Positions 9,678 to 17,089 of a stretch of DNA of 64,000 nucleotides are shown here, piece after piece; within the stretch, counting starts at the first letter, position 1, and each line of letters begins with the position of its first letter. The notes beneath the pieces were generated by a model. It saw only the letters and a program-made list of their open reading frames with translations, made no database searches and was not told the origin of the DNA. Made by a program: the position numbers and the translations under genes. This DNA comes from Alcanivoracaceae bacterium. Its GTDB lineage: Bacteria > Pseudomonadota > Gammaproteobacteria > Pseudomonadales > Alcanivoracaceae. The stretch is taken from positions 224,559-288,558 of the forward strand of contig JARGPU010000002.1 of the NCBI GenBank assembly GCA_029210325.1, given 5' to 3'.

Positions 9678-10241
9678 ATGGATATGCAAACAGCCATCCG
9701 GGAACGAGTCTCCTGTCCGCGGCTGGACGGGCCGGCGCCGAATGCAGGCCAGCTTGAGCAGTTGCTTGCTGCTGCTATCCGCGCGCCAGACCACGGCCTG
9801 CTGCGGCCGTGGCGATTTATTGTTATACAGGGTGAGGAGCGCGTGCGTTTTGGCGAGATGCTGGTCCAGTGCTGCCGTCAGGACCAGCCTGATATCAGTG
9901 AAGCACAGTGCGAGAAGCTACGTCAGGCACCACTGCGTGCGCCGATGATGCTGATCGTGCTGGCAGAGGTGACCACGGGGCACAAGGTGTCAGTAATCGA
10001 CCAGATTATGGCCTGTGCTGCTGCGGTGCAGAACTTGTTGCTTTGTGCCCATTCCATTGGGGTGGGGGCCATGTGGCGCACTGGCGCGCCCGCCTTGAGC
10101 CCGAGCCTGAAGGTACGGCTTGGATTCCGTCCGGAGGACGAGATCGTCGGGTTTATCTATCTCGGCACTCCCTGTGGCAAAAGCAAGACACCCTCTGTCG
10201 ATACGCCGGCAAGCTATATGAGAAGCCTTCCAGATGCCTGA
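9678..10241 (+). CDS. Nitroreductase family protein (YdjA-like)
   Basis: The protein is about 187 residues from the chosen start and belongs to the FMN-dependent nitroreductase family, with the RAPDHGLLRPWRFIVI segment typical of the small YdjA-type members and a GVGAMWRTG segment later. It probably reduces nitroaromatic or quinone-like compounds with NAD(P)H; the physiological substrate is unknown. The ORF track extends 18 codons further upstream, but homology-like sequence begins at MDMQTAIRERVS, so the ATG at 9678 is preferred. Its end overlaps the thioesterase gene by eight bases, indicating an operon. Confidence 0.87.
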   Translation: MDMQTAIRERVSCPRLDGPAPNAGQLEQLLAAAIRAPDHGLLRPWRFIVIQGEERVRFGEMLVQCCRQDQPDISEAQCEKLRQAPLRAPMMLIVLAEVTTGHKVSVIDQIMACAAAVQNLLLCAHSIGVGAMWRTGAPALSPSLKVRLGFRPEDEIVGFIYLGTPCGKSKTPSVDTPASYMRSLPDA

Positions 10242-10680
10242 CCTTGTGCAGTTGGCGGCGCGTGTCCGCGAGCATATTCCACTGACTCGATATATGGATT
10301 TTCGGCTGCAGCAGTTTGCCGCAGATCAGCTCACTCTTTGTGCTCCGTTGGCGCCGAATATCAATGATAAGGGCACCATGTTTGCAGGCAGTCAGGCGGC
10401 GCTGATGGCTTTGGCGGGCTGGTGTCTGACCACTTTGCAGGCAGAGATGCAGCTGCCAGGCGCCGATGTGCTGGCCATGCAAAATAGTCTGCGCTACCAG
10501 CGCCCAGTGACTGGCGAGCTAACCATTGTGGTGACAAGCTCGGCTGAATCACTGGCCCATTTTCGCCAGCGGCTGGCTCGTGGCGAACGTGGGGTTCTGG
10601 AGGTTGTAGCTGAGGGGCTCAATGCCGACGGTAGTGTAGCCAGCGTTTATCAAGCGCAATATATGGCCAGAGGCCTGTGA
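10234..10680 (+). CDS. Thioesterase-like protein (YiiD C-terminal domain family)
   Basis: The 148-residue protein resembles the C-terminal hot-dog domain of YiiD, a putative acyl-CoA thioesterase. The region NDKGTMFAGSQAALMALAGW matches the hot-dog active-site helix entry and the protein is of single-domain length. The GNAT acetyltransferase half present in E. coli YiiD is absent. It overlaps the end of the nitroreductase gene by eight bases. The substrate acyl group is not predictable. The next feature, tRNA-Ser, starts 114 bases downstream. Confidence 0.8.
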   Translation: MPDLVQLAARVREHIPLTRYMDFRLQQFAADQLTLCAPLAPNINDKGTMFAGSQAALMALAGWCLTTLQAEMQLPGADVLAMQNSLRYQRPVTGELTIVVTSSAESLAHFRQRLARGERGVLEVVAEGLNADGSVASVYQAQYMARGL

Positions 10681-10794
10681 TTGCTCAGTAATTGGTCAGT
10701 GGGTCCGCTTTTCCCGTTGCTACCCCTGCACGCCTCGGGTAACCTACGCGCCTTCAAAAAACCGGCTTCAGTGCTGTTTTTTGATCCAGGTTCC

Positions 10795-10885
10795 GGTGAG
10801 GTGGCCGAGTGGCTGAAGGCGCACGCCTGGAAAGTGTGTATACGTTAATAGCGTATCGAGGGTTCGAATCCCTCTCTCACCGCCA
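10795..10885 (+). tRNA. tRNA-Ser (anticodon GGA)
   Basis: The 91-base gene folds as a class II tRNA: acceptor strand GGTGAGG pairs with TCTCACC (one G-T pair), the anticodon loop CTGGAAA carries GGA, a long variable arm follows, and GAGGGTTCGAATCCCTC forms the T arm. CCA is encoded. It is very close to the enterobacterial tRNA-Ser(GGA) sequence I recall. Its last ten bases form part of an unusual long inverted repeat described separately. Confidence 0.97.
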
Positions 10886-10934
10886 GATACTAAAAAGCCC
10901 CGCATCGCGGGGCTTTTTAGTATCTGGCGGTGAG
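10876..10934 (+). terminator. 59-base perfect hairpin that includes the tRNA-Ser 3' end
   Basis: Two 28-base arms (10876-10903 and 10907-10934) are exact reverse complements separated by a 3-base loop ATC. The inner part (AAAAAGCCCCGC/GCGGGGCTTTTT) is a classic bidirectional Rho-independent terminator that can serve both tRNA-Ser and the convergent rdgC gene. The outer part is unusual: the left arm contains the last ten bases of the tRNA gene including CCA, so the right arm carries an inverted copy of the tRNA 3' end. The stop codon of rdgC lies only five bases beyond the right arm. Confidence 0.92.
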
Positions 10935-10938
10935 GCTG

Positions 10939-11847
10939 CTATGAGCTCGGCGACTCACCAAACGCTTCGGCTAACGCCCCAAGCATCTCCCGTAAAACCC
11001 CACCTTGCAAAGCAATCCGCGCCATCATCTCGGCCAGCGCATCCTCCTTGTCCACCCCTTCAAGACTCTCCCGAATCACATCGAGCGCCTTGATTCGTTT
11101 GATCTGCACTTCTTCGGTTAGATCAAACTCCAGCTCGTCGCGGAAACTAACATTAAGCTTCACCACCTGCATGCCGGCTTCGATATGGTTGAGGATGTCT
11201 TCCTTGCCCAGATCGAATGAAGTAAAGCGCACACTGGCCGCTTCTTCGCCAGTGCCTTTTAGTTCGCAGCGATCGCCCAGGCCGAAGCCGTGGGGCAGTT
11301 GTTCTGGATGCTTTAGCCATTCGGTCATCAGCATGGCGGGTGAGGTTTCTGCGTCGGCGCGGCTCACCGGTAGGCTACCCAGTGCTTTACGCAGGCAGGA
11401 AATAACCTGCTCGGCACGATTATCAGATGAGCTATCTACCAGAATCCGTTTTGTATTCAGGTCAATTAGAAAACCGATGCGCCGTTGGCGGGTAAAAGCG
11501 CGCGGCATCAGCTCGAAGGTGATTTCATCTTTTAGTGCGGCTTTTTCCTTGCGGCCGGGGCGACGACCATCCCGTGCTTCGATAGCGTCCAGTCGCTCCT
11601 CCAGTTCTTCCTTAATGACGCCACCGGGCAGTAACCGGCTGGTTTCCTGCCAGACGCCATAGAGCAGGTTGTCGGTGGCGTGGATCAGGTTGTCATAGGC
11701 TTTCAGGGGGGCTACGAAGCCGTCCACGTTGAGCTGTTGCTGGCTGATTTTTGGGCAACGCAGGGTGGTTAATTTTTCTTCAAGCTGCTGCGCGGACCAG
11801 GGAAAGGGTTCGGCGCTTTGATAAACACAGAGATTGCGGATCCACAT
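10939..11847 (-). CDS. rdgC: Recombination-associated protein RdgC
   Basis: The 302-residue protein starts MWIRNLCVYQ and matches the length and motif layout of RdgC, a ring-shaped DNA-binding protein that binds duplex DNA nonspecifically and can limit RecA loading. Recognisable blocks include GFVAPL, RQRRIGFLIDLNTKRILVDSSS and DRCELKG. No clear Shine-Dalgarno sequence precedes the ATG; the upstream bases are pyrimidine rich. The gene is convergent with tRNA-Ser and shares its terminator hairpin. Confidence 0.96.
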   Translation of the reverse strand: MWIRNLCVYQSAEPFPWSAQQLEEKLTTLRCPKISQQQLNVDGFVAPLKAYDNLIHATDNLLYGVWQETSRLLPGGVIKEELEERLDAIEARDGRRPGRKEKAALKDEITFELMPRAFTRQRRIGFLIDLNTKRILVDSSSDNRAEQVISCLRKALGSLPVSRADAETSPAMLMTEWLKHPEQLPHGFGLGDRCELKGTGEEAASVRFTSFDLGKEDILNHIEAGMQVVKLNVSFRDELEFDLTEEVQIKRIKALDVIRESLEGVDKEDALAEMMARIALQGGVLREMLGALAEAFGESPSS

Positions 11848-11971
11848 GGGGAGGTAAACCGGGTTGCTGTGGGAGGGTGGCCACCATAAAGGAGTGACGG
11901 GGGTGGCTCAACCACCTTGCTAAAGGAGTGGCTTTAACCGCCAAATTTCTGCTTGGGCAGTGACCTTCTCC

Positions 11972-12085
11972 GGTTCTGTCACCTGTTCGGGGTTTGCGGG
12001 ACACGCCGTGAACCCATCCCTGGGGGCTTGAGTTCGGCATCCCTGCCTCACACAGTCCCGCAAACCCCGAACAGGCGCCAGAACC
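11972..12085. repeat. 114-base intergenic inverted-repeat element
   Basis: Arms of 31 bases (11972-12002 and 12055-12085) pair at 28 positions, with the inner 21 bases (CCTGTTCGGGGTTTGCGGGAC and its complement) perfect. The 52-base centre contains smaller inverted segments such as GGCATCCCTGCC. The form, a long GC-rich cruciform with a structured centre, resembles dispersed intergenic repeats of Pseudomonas, Halomonas and Marinobacter relatives as I remember them; this could not be checked. There is no transposase, so if mobile it would depend on a trans-acting enzyme. Confidence 0.75.
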
Positions 12086-12160
12086 TCGCATCCTGCTTTT
12101 TCCAAGCTTTTGGGCTTCACCCCTGGCCCTCGTTGGCTCGGTGTCTCCCTTAGGCGTGAA

Positions 12161-12220
12161 CGCCACCATAATCCGGAGGGTGACTCAGCGTAGCGGTCAC
12201 CCCGGAGGATTATGGCGGCG
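12161..12220. repeat. 60-base imperfect inverted repeat
   Basis: CGCCACCATAATCCGGAGGG on the left and CCCGGAGGATTATGGCGGCG on the right form a hairpin with a few mismatches in the GC-rich middle, around a TCAGCGTAGCG loop. It lies just downstream of the AbfD-like gene and could help end its transcription, although no U-rich tract follows in that direction. It may be a REP-like dispersed element. Confidence 0.55.
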
Positions 12221-12254
12221 GTTGCGCCCGGGCACGGTGGTGAAGGTGGTGGGG

Positions 12255-13766
12255 TCAGGCTTGCTTGATGCCCGCCAGCTTTCTGGCATGCCACTTTTTC
12301 TTCTCCACATCCATGCCGCGCATAATCTGGATGCGTTGGGCCTGTGGGCTGCCCGCACCGTGCATGGATTCGGTCAGGTAGCCGACAGCATTGCGGCCCA
12401 AAGTCATGTTCTCGATCAGGCGCAGAATGCGCATGCGGTCTTCCACTGGAAGATCGTCGCGGCCCTTGAGGAATTTTTTGATGATCTCACCGGCTTCTTC
12501 GTGCTGATAATCCGCCTCGCTGGGCATGGTCACCATGATGCCGCCGGCCAGATCCTGAGCCAGTCGGGAAATTTCGTAGGGGAAGCGAGTGACGTTGTGC
12601 TTGCACACATTGGCCAGCATTGAGTCATTCATATAGATGCCGCTGGCCAGCTTTTTTGCTTCATGGGAGCTGGCAATTCCGCTGGAGTAAATGGTTTCGT
12701 TGAGGTGCACCATTTCCACCAGCTTGTCACGGATATGGCTGACTTTGTCGAGGCCGTTGTACTCAGCAATGGACGCTGCAGCACCCACCAAAACATCGCC
12801 AAGACCTGTTTTACATACATAGCTGGCGCGATGGTAAGAGGTGAAGCGCGCCACCATGTCCTGGGCGAATTCGTACTCGCCGTCCATGAGGACATGCTCC
12901 CACGGAATAAATACGTCGTCGAAGTACACCAGCACTTCCTGACCGCCGTATTCGGCATTGCCAGCATCAATATCACCGGCTTCCATGGAGCGCGTGTCGC
13001 AGCTCTGACGGCCATAGATATAGGTCAGGCCTTCGGCGTCGCCGGGGATCATGCCAACCACGGCGTAGTTTTTGTCTTCTTCGGTAAGGTTCATGGTCGG
13101 CATGACGCAGATCCAGTGCTGGTTCCAGCCGCCGGTCATGTGTGCCTTGGCGCCACGCACAAAAATGCCTTTGTCAGTACGCCCGGAGACATGCATAAAC
13201 ATGTCTGGATCGGCTTGCTCATGGGGGCGTTTGGAGCGATCACCCTTTGGGTCGGTCATGGCAGCAGCAATCAGGATGTTTTTGCGCTGCGCCTCTTTCA
13301 ACCACTCCATGTAGCGCTGGTGATACTGGGTGCCGTGCTTCTGGTCGATGTCATAGGTGATGGAGTGCAGCACGGAAATGGTGTCCAGCCCGGTGCAGCG
13401 CTGAAAACAGGTGCCGGTAATTTGCCCCATGCGGCGCTGCATCTTGTTCTTCATCACCAGGTCATCCGGAGACTCAACAATATGCAGGAAGCGATTCACC
13501 TGGGCGTTGATCAGAGGTGAGTGGGCAGTAGCCAGTTGCGGGTCCTCAATGGCCAGGTCGTAGCTGGCGCGCAGGGCATTGATCGACGGTTTGATCATCG
13601 GGTGGTCGGCCGGCTCATCAACCAACTCACCAAACAGGAACATCCGGGTGCCACGGCCGCGCAGGCTCTGCAGATACTCCTCACCGGTGCTGATGGTGGG
13701 CATGCGCGCCCAGCGTTCGGCGGCGGACTCTTCTCGGCGGGCTTTGATCGGGGTGACGGCGTTCAT
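12255..13766 (-). CDS. abfD: 4-hydroxybutyryl-CoA dehydratase / vinylacetyl-CoA isomerase-like flavoprotein
   Basis: The 503-residue protein belongs to the 4-hydroxyphenylacetate 3-hydroxylase structural family (acyl-CoA dehydrogenase-like fold, flavin binding). The dehydratase subfamily is distinguished from the hydroxylases by a [4Fe-4S] cluster held by three Cys and one His. Here TCFQRC (Cys120, Cys124) and YHRASYVCK (His312, Cys318) give matching candidate ligands at nearly the known spacing; the His-to-Cys distance is one residue shorter than I recall for the Clostridium enzyme. It would convert 4-hydroxybutyryl-CoA to crotonyl-CoA. GGAG lies nine bases before the ATG. It is divergent from fumarase with 225 bases between. 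Confidence 0.78.
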   Translation of the reverse strand: MNAVTPIKARREESAAERWARMPTISTGEEYLQSLRGRGTRMFLFGELVDEPADHPMIKPSINALRASYDLAIEDPQLATAHSPLINAQVNRFLHIVESPDDLVMKNKMQRRMGQITGTCFQRCTGLDTISVLHSITYDIDQKHGTQYHQRYMEWLKEAQRKNILIAAAMTDPKGDRSKRPHEQADPDMFMHVSGRTDKGIFVRGAKAHMTGGWNQHWICVMPTMNLTEEDKNYAVVGMIPGDAEGLTYIYGRQSCDTRSMEAGDIDAGNAEYGGQEVLVYFDDVFIPWEHVLMDGEYEFAQDMVARFTSYHRASYVCKTGLGDVLVGAAASIAEYNGLDKVSHIRDKLVEMVHLNETIYSSGIASSHEAKKLASGIYMNDSMLANVCKHNVTRFPYEISRLAQDLAGGIMVTMPSEADYQHEEAGEIIKKFLKGRDDLPVEDRMRILRLIENMTLGRNAVGYLTESMHGAGSPQAQRIQIMRGMDVEKKKWHARKLAGIKQA

Positions 13767-13953
13767 CGGGCTCTCCGGTTGTTCTTGTGGGCGGGGCAGG
13801 GCTTGTCGACAAGCGAGTGACCCGGTGGTCGCTCCATGTTAGACGGCACGGCGGGGAAGGCAATGTCCTCAGATGACAGCTGGCCTTCTCTTTTGGTCGC
13901 TGGTATTGCTGTTATTGCCGCTACGGGGTCGCCAGCGGGGTGGGGCAATCCGC

Positions 13954-13959
13954 TATAAT
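13954..13959 (+). promoter_or_regulatory. Putative -10 element for fumarase gene
   Basis: A perfect TATAAT lies 32 bases before the fumarase ATG, flanked by CCGC and GCGG that could form a small hairpin. No good -35 hexamer is found 16-18 bases upstream, so the call rests on the -10 match and position alone. Confidence 0.4.
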
Positions 13960-13991
13960 CGCGGCCCCAACCGAGCCAACCGGAGCCAGTC

Positions 13992-15503
13992 ATGACGGTC
14001 ATTCGCCAAGACGATGTGATCCAGAGCGTCGCCGACGCCCTGCAGTACATTTCCTACTATCACCCGCAGGATTTCGTTGAGGCGGTGCATGAGGCATATC
14101 AGCGCGAAGAGAGTCCGGCGGCAAAGGATGCCATGGCGCAGATTCTGGTGAACTCGCGCATGTCGGCCATGGGCCATCGACCAATCTGTCAGGACACCGG
14201 CATTGTCACCGTGTTTTGCAAGGTCGGCATGAATGTCAGCTTCGAAGGCGATCTGTCGCTAACCGACATGATCAACGAGGGCGTGCGGCGCGCCTACAAC
14301 CATCCGGATAACGTACTGCGTGCCTCGGTACTGTCCGACCCGGACGGCAAGCGTGCCAACACCAAAGACAACACCCCGGCAGTAATTCATTACGACATCG
14401 TGCCGGGCGACACGGTGGATTTTCAGGTGGCAGCCAAGGGCGGCGGCTCGGAAGCGAAGTCCAAGTTCGCCATGCTCAACCCGTCCGACTCGGTGGTGGA
14501 CTGGGTGCTGGAGCAGGTGCCGAAGATGGGCGCCGGCTGGTGCCCCCCCGGCATGTTGGGTATCGGCATTGGCGGCACTGCGGAAAAGGCCATGCTGCTG
14601 GCGAAAGAATCGTTGATGGAGTCCATCGACATCCATGAGCTGAAGGCCCGTGGTGCGCAAACCCGCTCTGAAGAGCTGCGTCTTGAGTTGTTCGAAAAAG
14701 TGAACGCGCTGGGTATCGGCGCTCAGGGCCTTGGCGGCCTGACTACGGTGCTGGATGTGAAGGTCTATGACACCCCGACCCATGCGGCTAATAAGCCGGT
14801 GGCGATCATTCCCAACTGCGCTGCGACTCGTCATGCGCACTTTGTGCTGGATGGCTCTGGCCCGGCACACCTTGAGGCGCCGAAGCTGGAAAGCTGGCCG
14901 GAAATTGCCTGGGGCAATGACGGCAAGTCGAAGCGCGTCAATCTGGATAGCATTACCCCGGAAGAAATCCAGACATGGAAATCCGGCGATACCCTGTTGC
15001 TGAACGGTAAGCTGCTGACCGGCCGTGACGCCGCCCACAAGCGTATGGTCGACATGATCAATCGTGGTGAGCAGCTGCCGGTGGACTTCACCAACCGCTT
15101 TATTTACTACGTTGGCCCGGTGGATCCGGTCGGTGATGAAGTGGTCGGCCCGGCCGGCCCGACCACGGCAACGCGCATGGATAAGTTCACCCGTACCATG
15201 CTGGAAAAAACCGGTCTGATCGGCATGGTCGGCAAAGCTGAGCGTGGTGACACGGCGATTGATGCAATTCGTGACAGTAAGGCAGTCTATCTAATGGCTG
15301 TTGGTGGCGCTGCTTATCTGGTGTCCAAGGCAATTCGCAAATCCCGTGTAGTTGCTTTTGAAGATCTGGGCATGGAGGCGATCTACGAGTTTGAAGTAGA
15401 AGATATGCCAGTCACCGTGGCGGTGGACTCCAGCGGCGTATCGGTTCATAAAACAGGACCGAAGATCTGGCAGGCGAAGATCGCCTTGAAGGAAGAAGCC
15501 TGA
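13992..15503 (+). CDS. fumA: Class I (iron-sulfur) fumarate hydratase
   Basis: The 503-residue enzyme hydrates fumarate to L-malate in the TCA cycle. It is the oxygen-labile [4Fe-4S] type: the N-terminal alpha domain has MGHRPICQDTG, CPPGMLGIGIGGTAEKAML and PNCAATRHAHFVLDGSGP, supplying the cluster cysteines, and the C-terminal beta domain has GPTTATRMDKFT. Both domains are fused, as in E. coli FumA/FumB and many pseudomonads. The malate product links to malate dehydrogenase at the far end of the window. The next gene, an ECF sigma factor, starts only 22 bases after the stop, so read-through into that operon is possible. Confidence 0.95.
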   Translation: MTVIRQDDVIQSVADALQYISYYHPQDFVEAVHEAYQREESPAAKDAMAQILVNSRMSAMGHRPICQDTGIVTVFCKVGMNVSFEGDLSLTDMINEGVRRAYNHPDNVLRASVLSDPDGKRANTKDNTPAVIHYDIVPGDTVDFQVAAKGGGSEAKSKFAMLNPSDSVVDWVLEQVPKMGAGWCPPGMLGIGIGGTAEKAMLLAKESLMESIDIHELKARGAQTRSEELRLELFEKVNALGIGAQGLGGLTTVLDVKVYDTPTHAANKPVAIIPNCAATRHAHFVLDGSGPAHLEAPKLESWPEIAWGNDGKSKRVNLDSITPEEIQTWKSGDTLLLNGKLLTGRDAAHKRMVDMINRGEQLPVDFTNRFIYYVGPVDPVGDEVVGPAGPTTATRMDKFTRTMLEKTGLIGMVGKAERGDTAIDAIRDSKAVYLMAVGGAAYLVSKAIRKSRVVAFEDLGMEAIYEFEVEDMPVTVAVDSSGVSVHKTGPKIWQAKIALKEEA

Positions 15504-15525
15504 AATATCTGATGAGTAGACAGGG

Positions 15526-16140
15526 ATGAGCAGCTTGCATGATGACACCAGCGAGCTGGCTCAGCTACGCAGTGGTGATGAGGCAGCCTTCGCCAGACTA
15601 GTGCGTGCCCATCACCGTGCTTTACTGGCGCTGGCGCGGCCCATAGTCGGAGAGTCCGAGGCGGCCGAAGTAGTGCAGATCGCCTGGATCAAGGCTCACG
15701 CCGCACTAAAGGATTTCGAAGGCCGCGCTGCGCTGCGCACTTGGTTGTCACGCATTGTTATCAACGAGGCGCGCATGATGCTACGCCAGCGCAAGCGCGA
15801 AGTGTTTCTGGAAGACATGCAGCCACAGGGTGCAGGCCCATTTGTAGACCGCTTCCGCAGTGATGGCCATTGGTCAGCACCGCCGGTGAACTGGCACGCA
15901 GACAGCCCCGACAGCCTGCTGACCCGGGAGGAGCTGGCCGATTGTTTGGCGACCCTACTGGATAGTCTGCCGTCGAATCAGCGAGCTCTGCTGGAGCTGC
16001 GCGACAGTGACGGTGTGCCGTTTGACGAGGTCTGTAACATGTTGGGCGTGTCCGCATCCAATGCCCGGGTATTGTTGCATCGCGCCAGAAGCAGATTGTT
16101 TGCTTTGGTGGATCACTTTGAGGAGACAGGCGAATGCTGA
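15526..16140 (+). CDS. ECF-type RNA polymerase sigma factor
   Basis: The 204-residue protein has the two-domain layout of extracytoplasmic-function sigma factors: region 2 at about residues 5-90 (FARLVRAHHRALLALARPIVG, then AEVVQIAWIKAHAALKDFEG and TWLSRIVINEARMMLRQRKRE) and region 4 at about 135-195 (LLDSLPSNQRALLELRDSDGVPFDE). Region 3 is absent. Its 3' end overlaps a small zinc-finger anti-sigma gene by seven bases, the standard pairing. The genes that follow (DoxX, redoxin, methyltransferase, radical SAM) are the likely regulon core. The promoter is unclear because only 22 bases separate it from fumarase. Confidence 0.93.
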   Translation: MSSLHDDTSELAQLRSGDEAAFARLVRAHHRALLALARPIVGESEAAEVVQIAWIKAHAALKDFEGRAALRTWLSRIVINEARMMLRQRKREVFLEDMQPQGAGPFVDRFRSDGHWSAPPVNWHADSPDSLLTREELADCLATLLDSLPSNQRALLELRDSDGVPFDEVCNMLGVSASNARVLLHRARSRLFALVDHFEETGEC

Positions 16141-16361
16141 GGTGTCGTGATGTTCCTGCAGAAGCAGAAGTGCTGCTGGACGGCGAGCTCGGCTTTGGCC
16201 GACGGGTGGCGCTACGTTTCCACCTGTTTATGTGCGGTAATTGCAGGCGCTACCTGAGTCAGCTACGCCTGTTACTAGGTGCTGTTCCGCAGATGCACGG
16301 TCAAGCCTCGGACGAGGAGGTGGACCAGGTGCTTGAGCGTTTACACGATCATTCGCACTGA
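16134..16361 (+). CDS. Small zinc-finger anti-sigma factor (ZAS/zf-HC2 type)
   Basis: The 75-residue protein has the HxxxCxxC signature of ZAS anti-sigma factors in FHLFMCGNC (His30, Cys34, Cys37), plus an upstream LLDGELGF segment like the conserved first helix. No transmembrane helix follows, so it should be a soluble cytoplasmic anti-sigma factor. Soluble ZAS proteins often release their sigma factor when the cysteines are oxidised or the zinc is lost; that is known for ChrR- and RsrA-like proteins and inferred here. It overlaps the sigma gene and is followed by the DoxX gene after about 60 bases. Confidence 0.85.
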   Translation: MLRCRDVPAEAEVLLDGELGFGRRVALRFHLFMCGNCRRYLSQLRLLLGAVPQMHGQASDEEVDQVLERLHDHSH

Positions 16362-16420
16362 AGCCTGTAACAAGAAGGGCGCTCACGCATCAGAGTCTCA
16401 ACCCGATGCAGGAGCTAGCT

Positions 16421-17086
16421 ATGTCACCATTCATCCAGTCGTTCGTCCGCCTTCACTCTCTGTTTGATAAAACCCGCAGGCTTGATTTCCTTGCGCCCTT
16501 GCTGCTGCGCCTGTTTCTGGCTCCGGTGATGATTGCCGCTGGCTGGCAAAAGGCGGGTAGTTTCGAGTCTACCGTAGCATGGTTCGGCAATGACGACTGG
16601 GGGTTAGGACTACCGTTTCCTGCGCTATTGGCGGCACTTGCCATCGCTACCGAGTTGTTCGGGGGCATCTTGCTACTGGTCGGGCTGGCAACACGCTACG
16701 TGGCAGTGCCATTGATGATCACCATGCTGGTGGCGGCGCTTAGTGTGCATTGGCATAACGGCTGGTTTGCAGTGGCGCCGTCCAACCCGGAAACCAGCAT
16801 GGCCAGACCATTAGCAGCATTGGGTATTCCGGCGGCGCAGCGCAGTCTTGAGAACAGTGTCGAAGTGGGTCAGCGCCTGCAGGCCGCCAAGGGCTTGTTG
16901 CGAGAGCACGGTAATTACGGCTGGCTGACAGAAAAAGGAAGTGTCGTAGTTCTGAATAACGGTATTGAGTTTGCAGCGACCTATTTCATTATGCTGCTCG
17001 CACTTTTTTTCTATGGCGCCGGCCGCTGGTTGAGCATGGACTATTGGATTGAGCGGCGTTTTCACTCCGCTACAGAGAGGCAATAA
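16421..17086 (+). CDS. DoxX/HvfX-family membrane protein
   Basis: The protein is about 221 residues with four hydrophobic segments, including LLLRLFLAPVMIAAGWQKAG and ATELFGGILLLVGLATRYVAVPLMI, typical of the DoxX superfamily. It is longer than plain DoxX proteins and resembles the HvfX branch, with a soluble insertion at about residues 120-170. DoxX-like proteins are often found with thiol-redox or metal-handling operons; their reaction is poorly defined. The ATG at 16421 is preferred over the ORF-track ATG five codons upstream because AGGAG ends six bases before it. It is followed three bases later by the redoxin gene. Confidence 0.82.
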   Translation: MSPFIQSFVRLHSLFDKTRRLDFLAPLLLRLFLAPVMIAAGWQKAGSFESTVAWFGNDDWGLGLPFPALLAALAIATELFGGILLLVGLATRYVAVPLMITMLVAALSVHWHNGWFAVAPSNPETSMARPLAALGIPAAQRSLENSVEVGQRLQAAKGLLREHGNYGWLTEKGSVVVLNNGIEFAATYFIMLLALFFYGAGRWLSMDYWIERRFHSATERQ

Positions 17087-17089
17087 CTT

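Larger units (their letters stand above)
11848..12254. other. 407-base intergenic region between rdgC and the AbfD-like gene
   Basis: No credible gene is present; ORFs crossing this interval on either strand have no family-like sequence. The stretch next to rdgC should hold its promoter, but I see no clear -35/-10 pair. Most of the interval is taken up by two inverted-repeat elements, at 11972-12085 and 12161-12220, listed separately. Confidence 0.7.

Noticed and set aside
10795-10940. tRNA-Ser as attachment site of an integrated element
   Set aside because: No integrase, phage or conjugation gene lies on either side and rdgC is a core gene; only the inverted copy of the tRNA end hints at a past event.
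12663-13520. 285-residue plus-strand ORF opposite the AbfD-like gene
   Set aside because: It is an antisense shadow of a strongly conserved gene with no ribosome-binding site, and its sequence resembles no family.
14259-15038. 259-residue minus-strand ORF opposite fumarase
   Set aside because: Shadow of fumA caused by GC-rich codon bias; rich in His and Arg in the way typical of reverse-frame translations.
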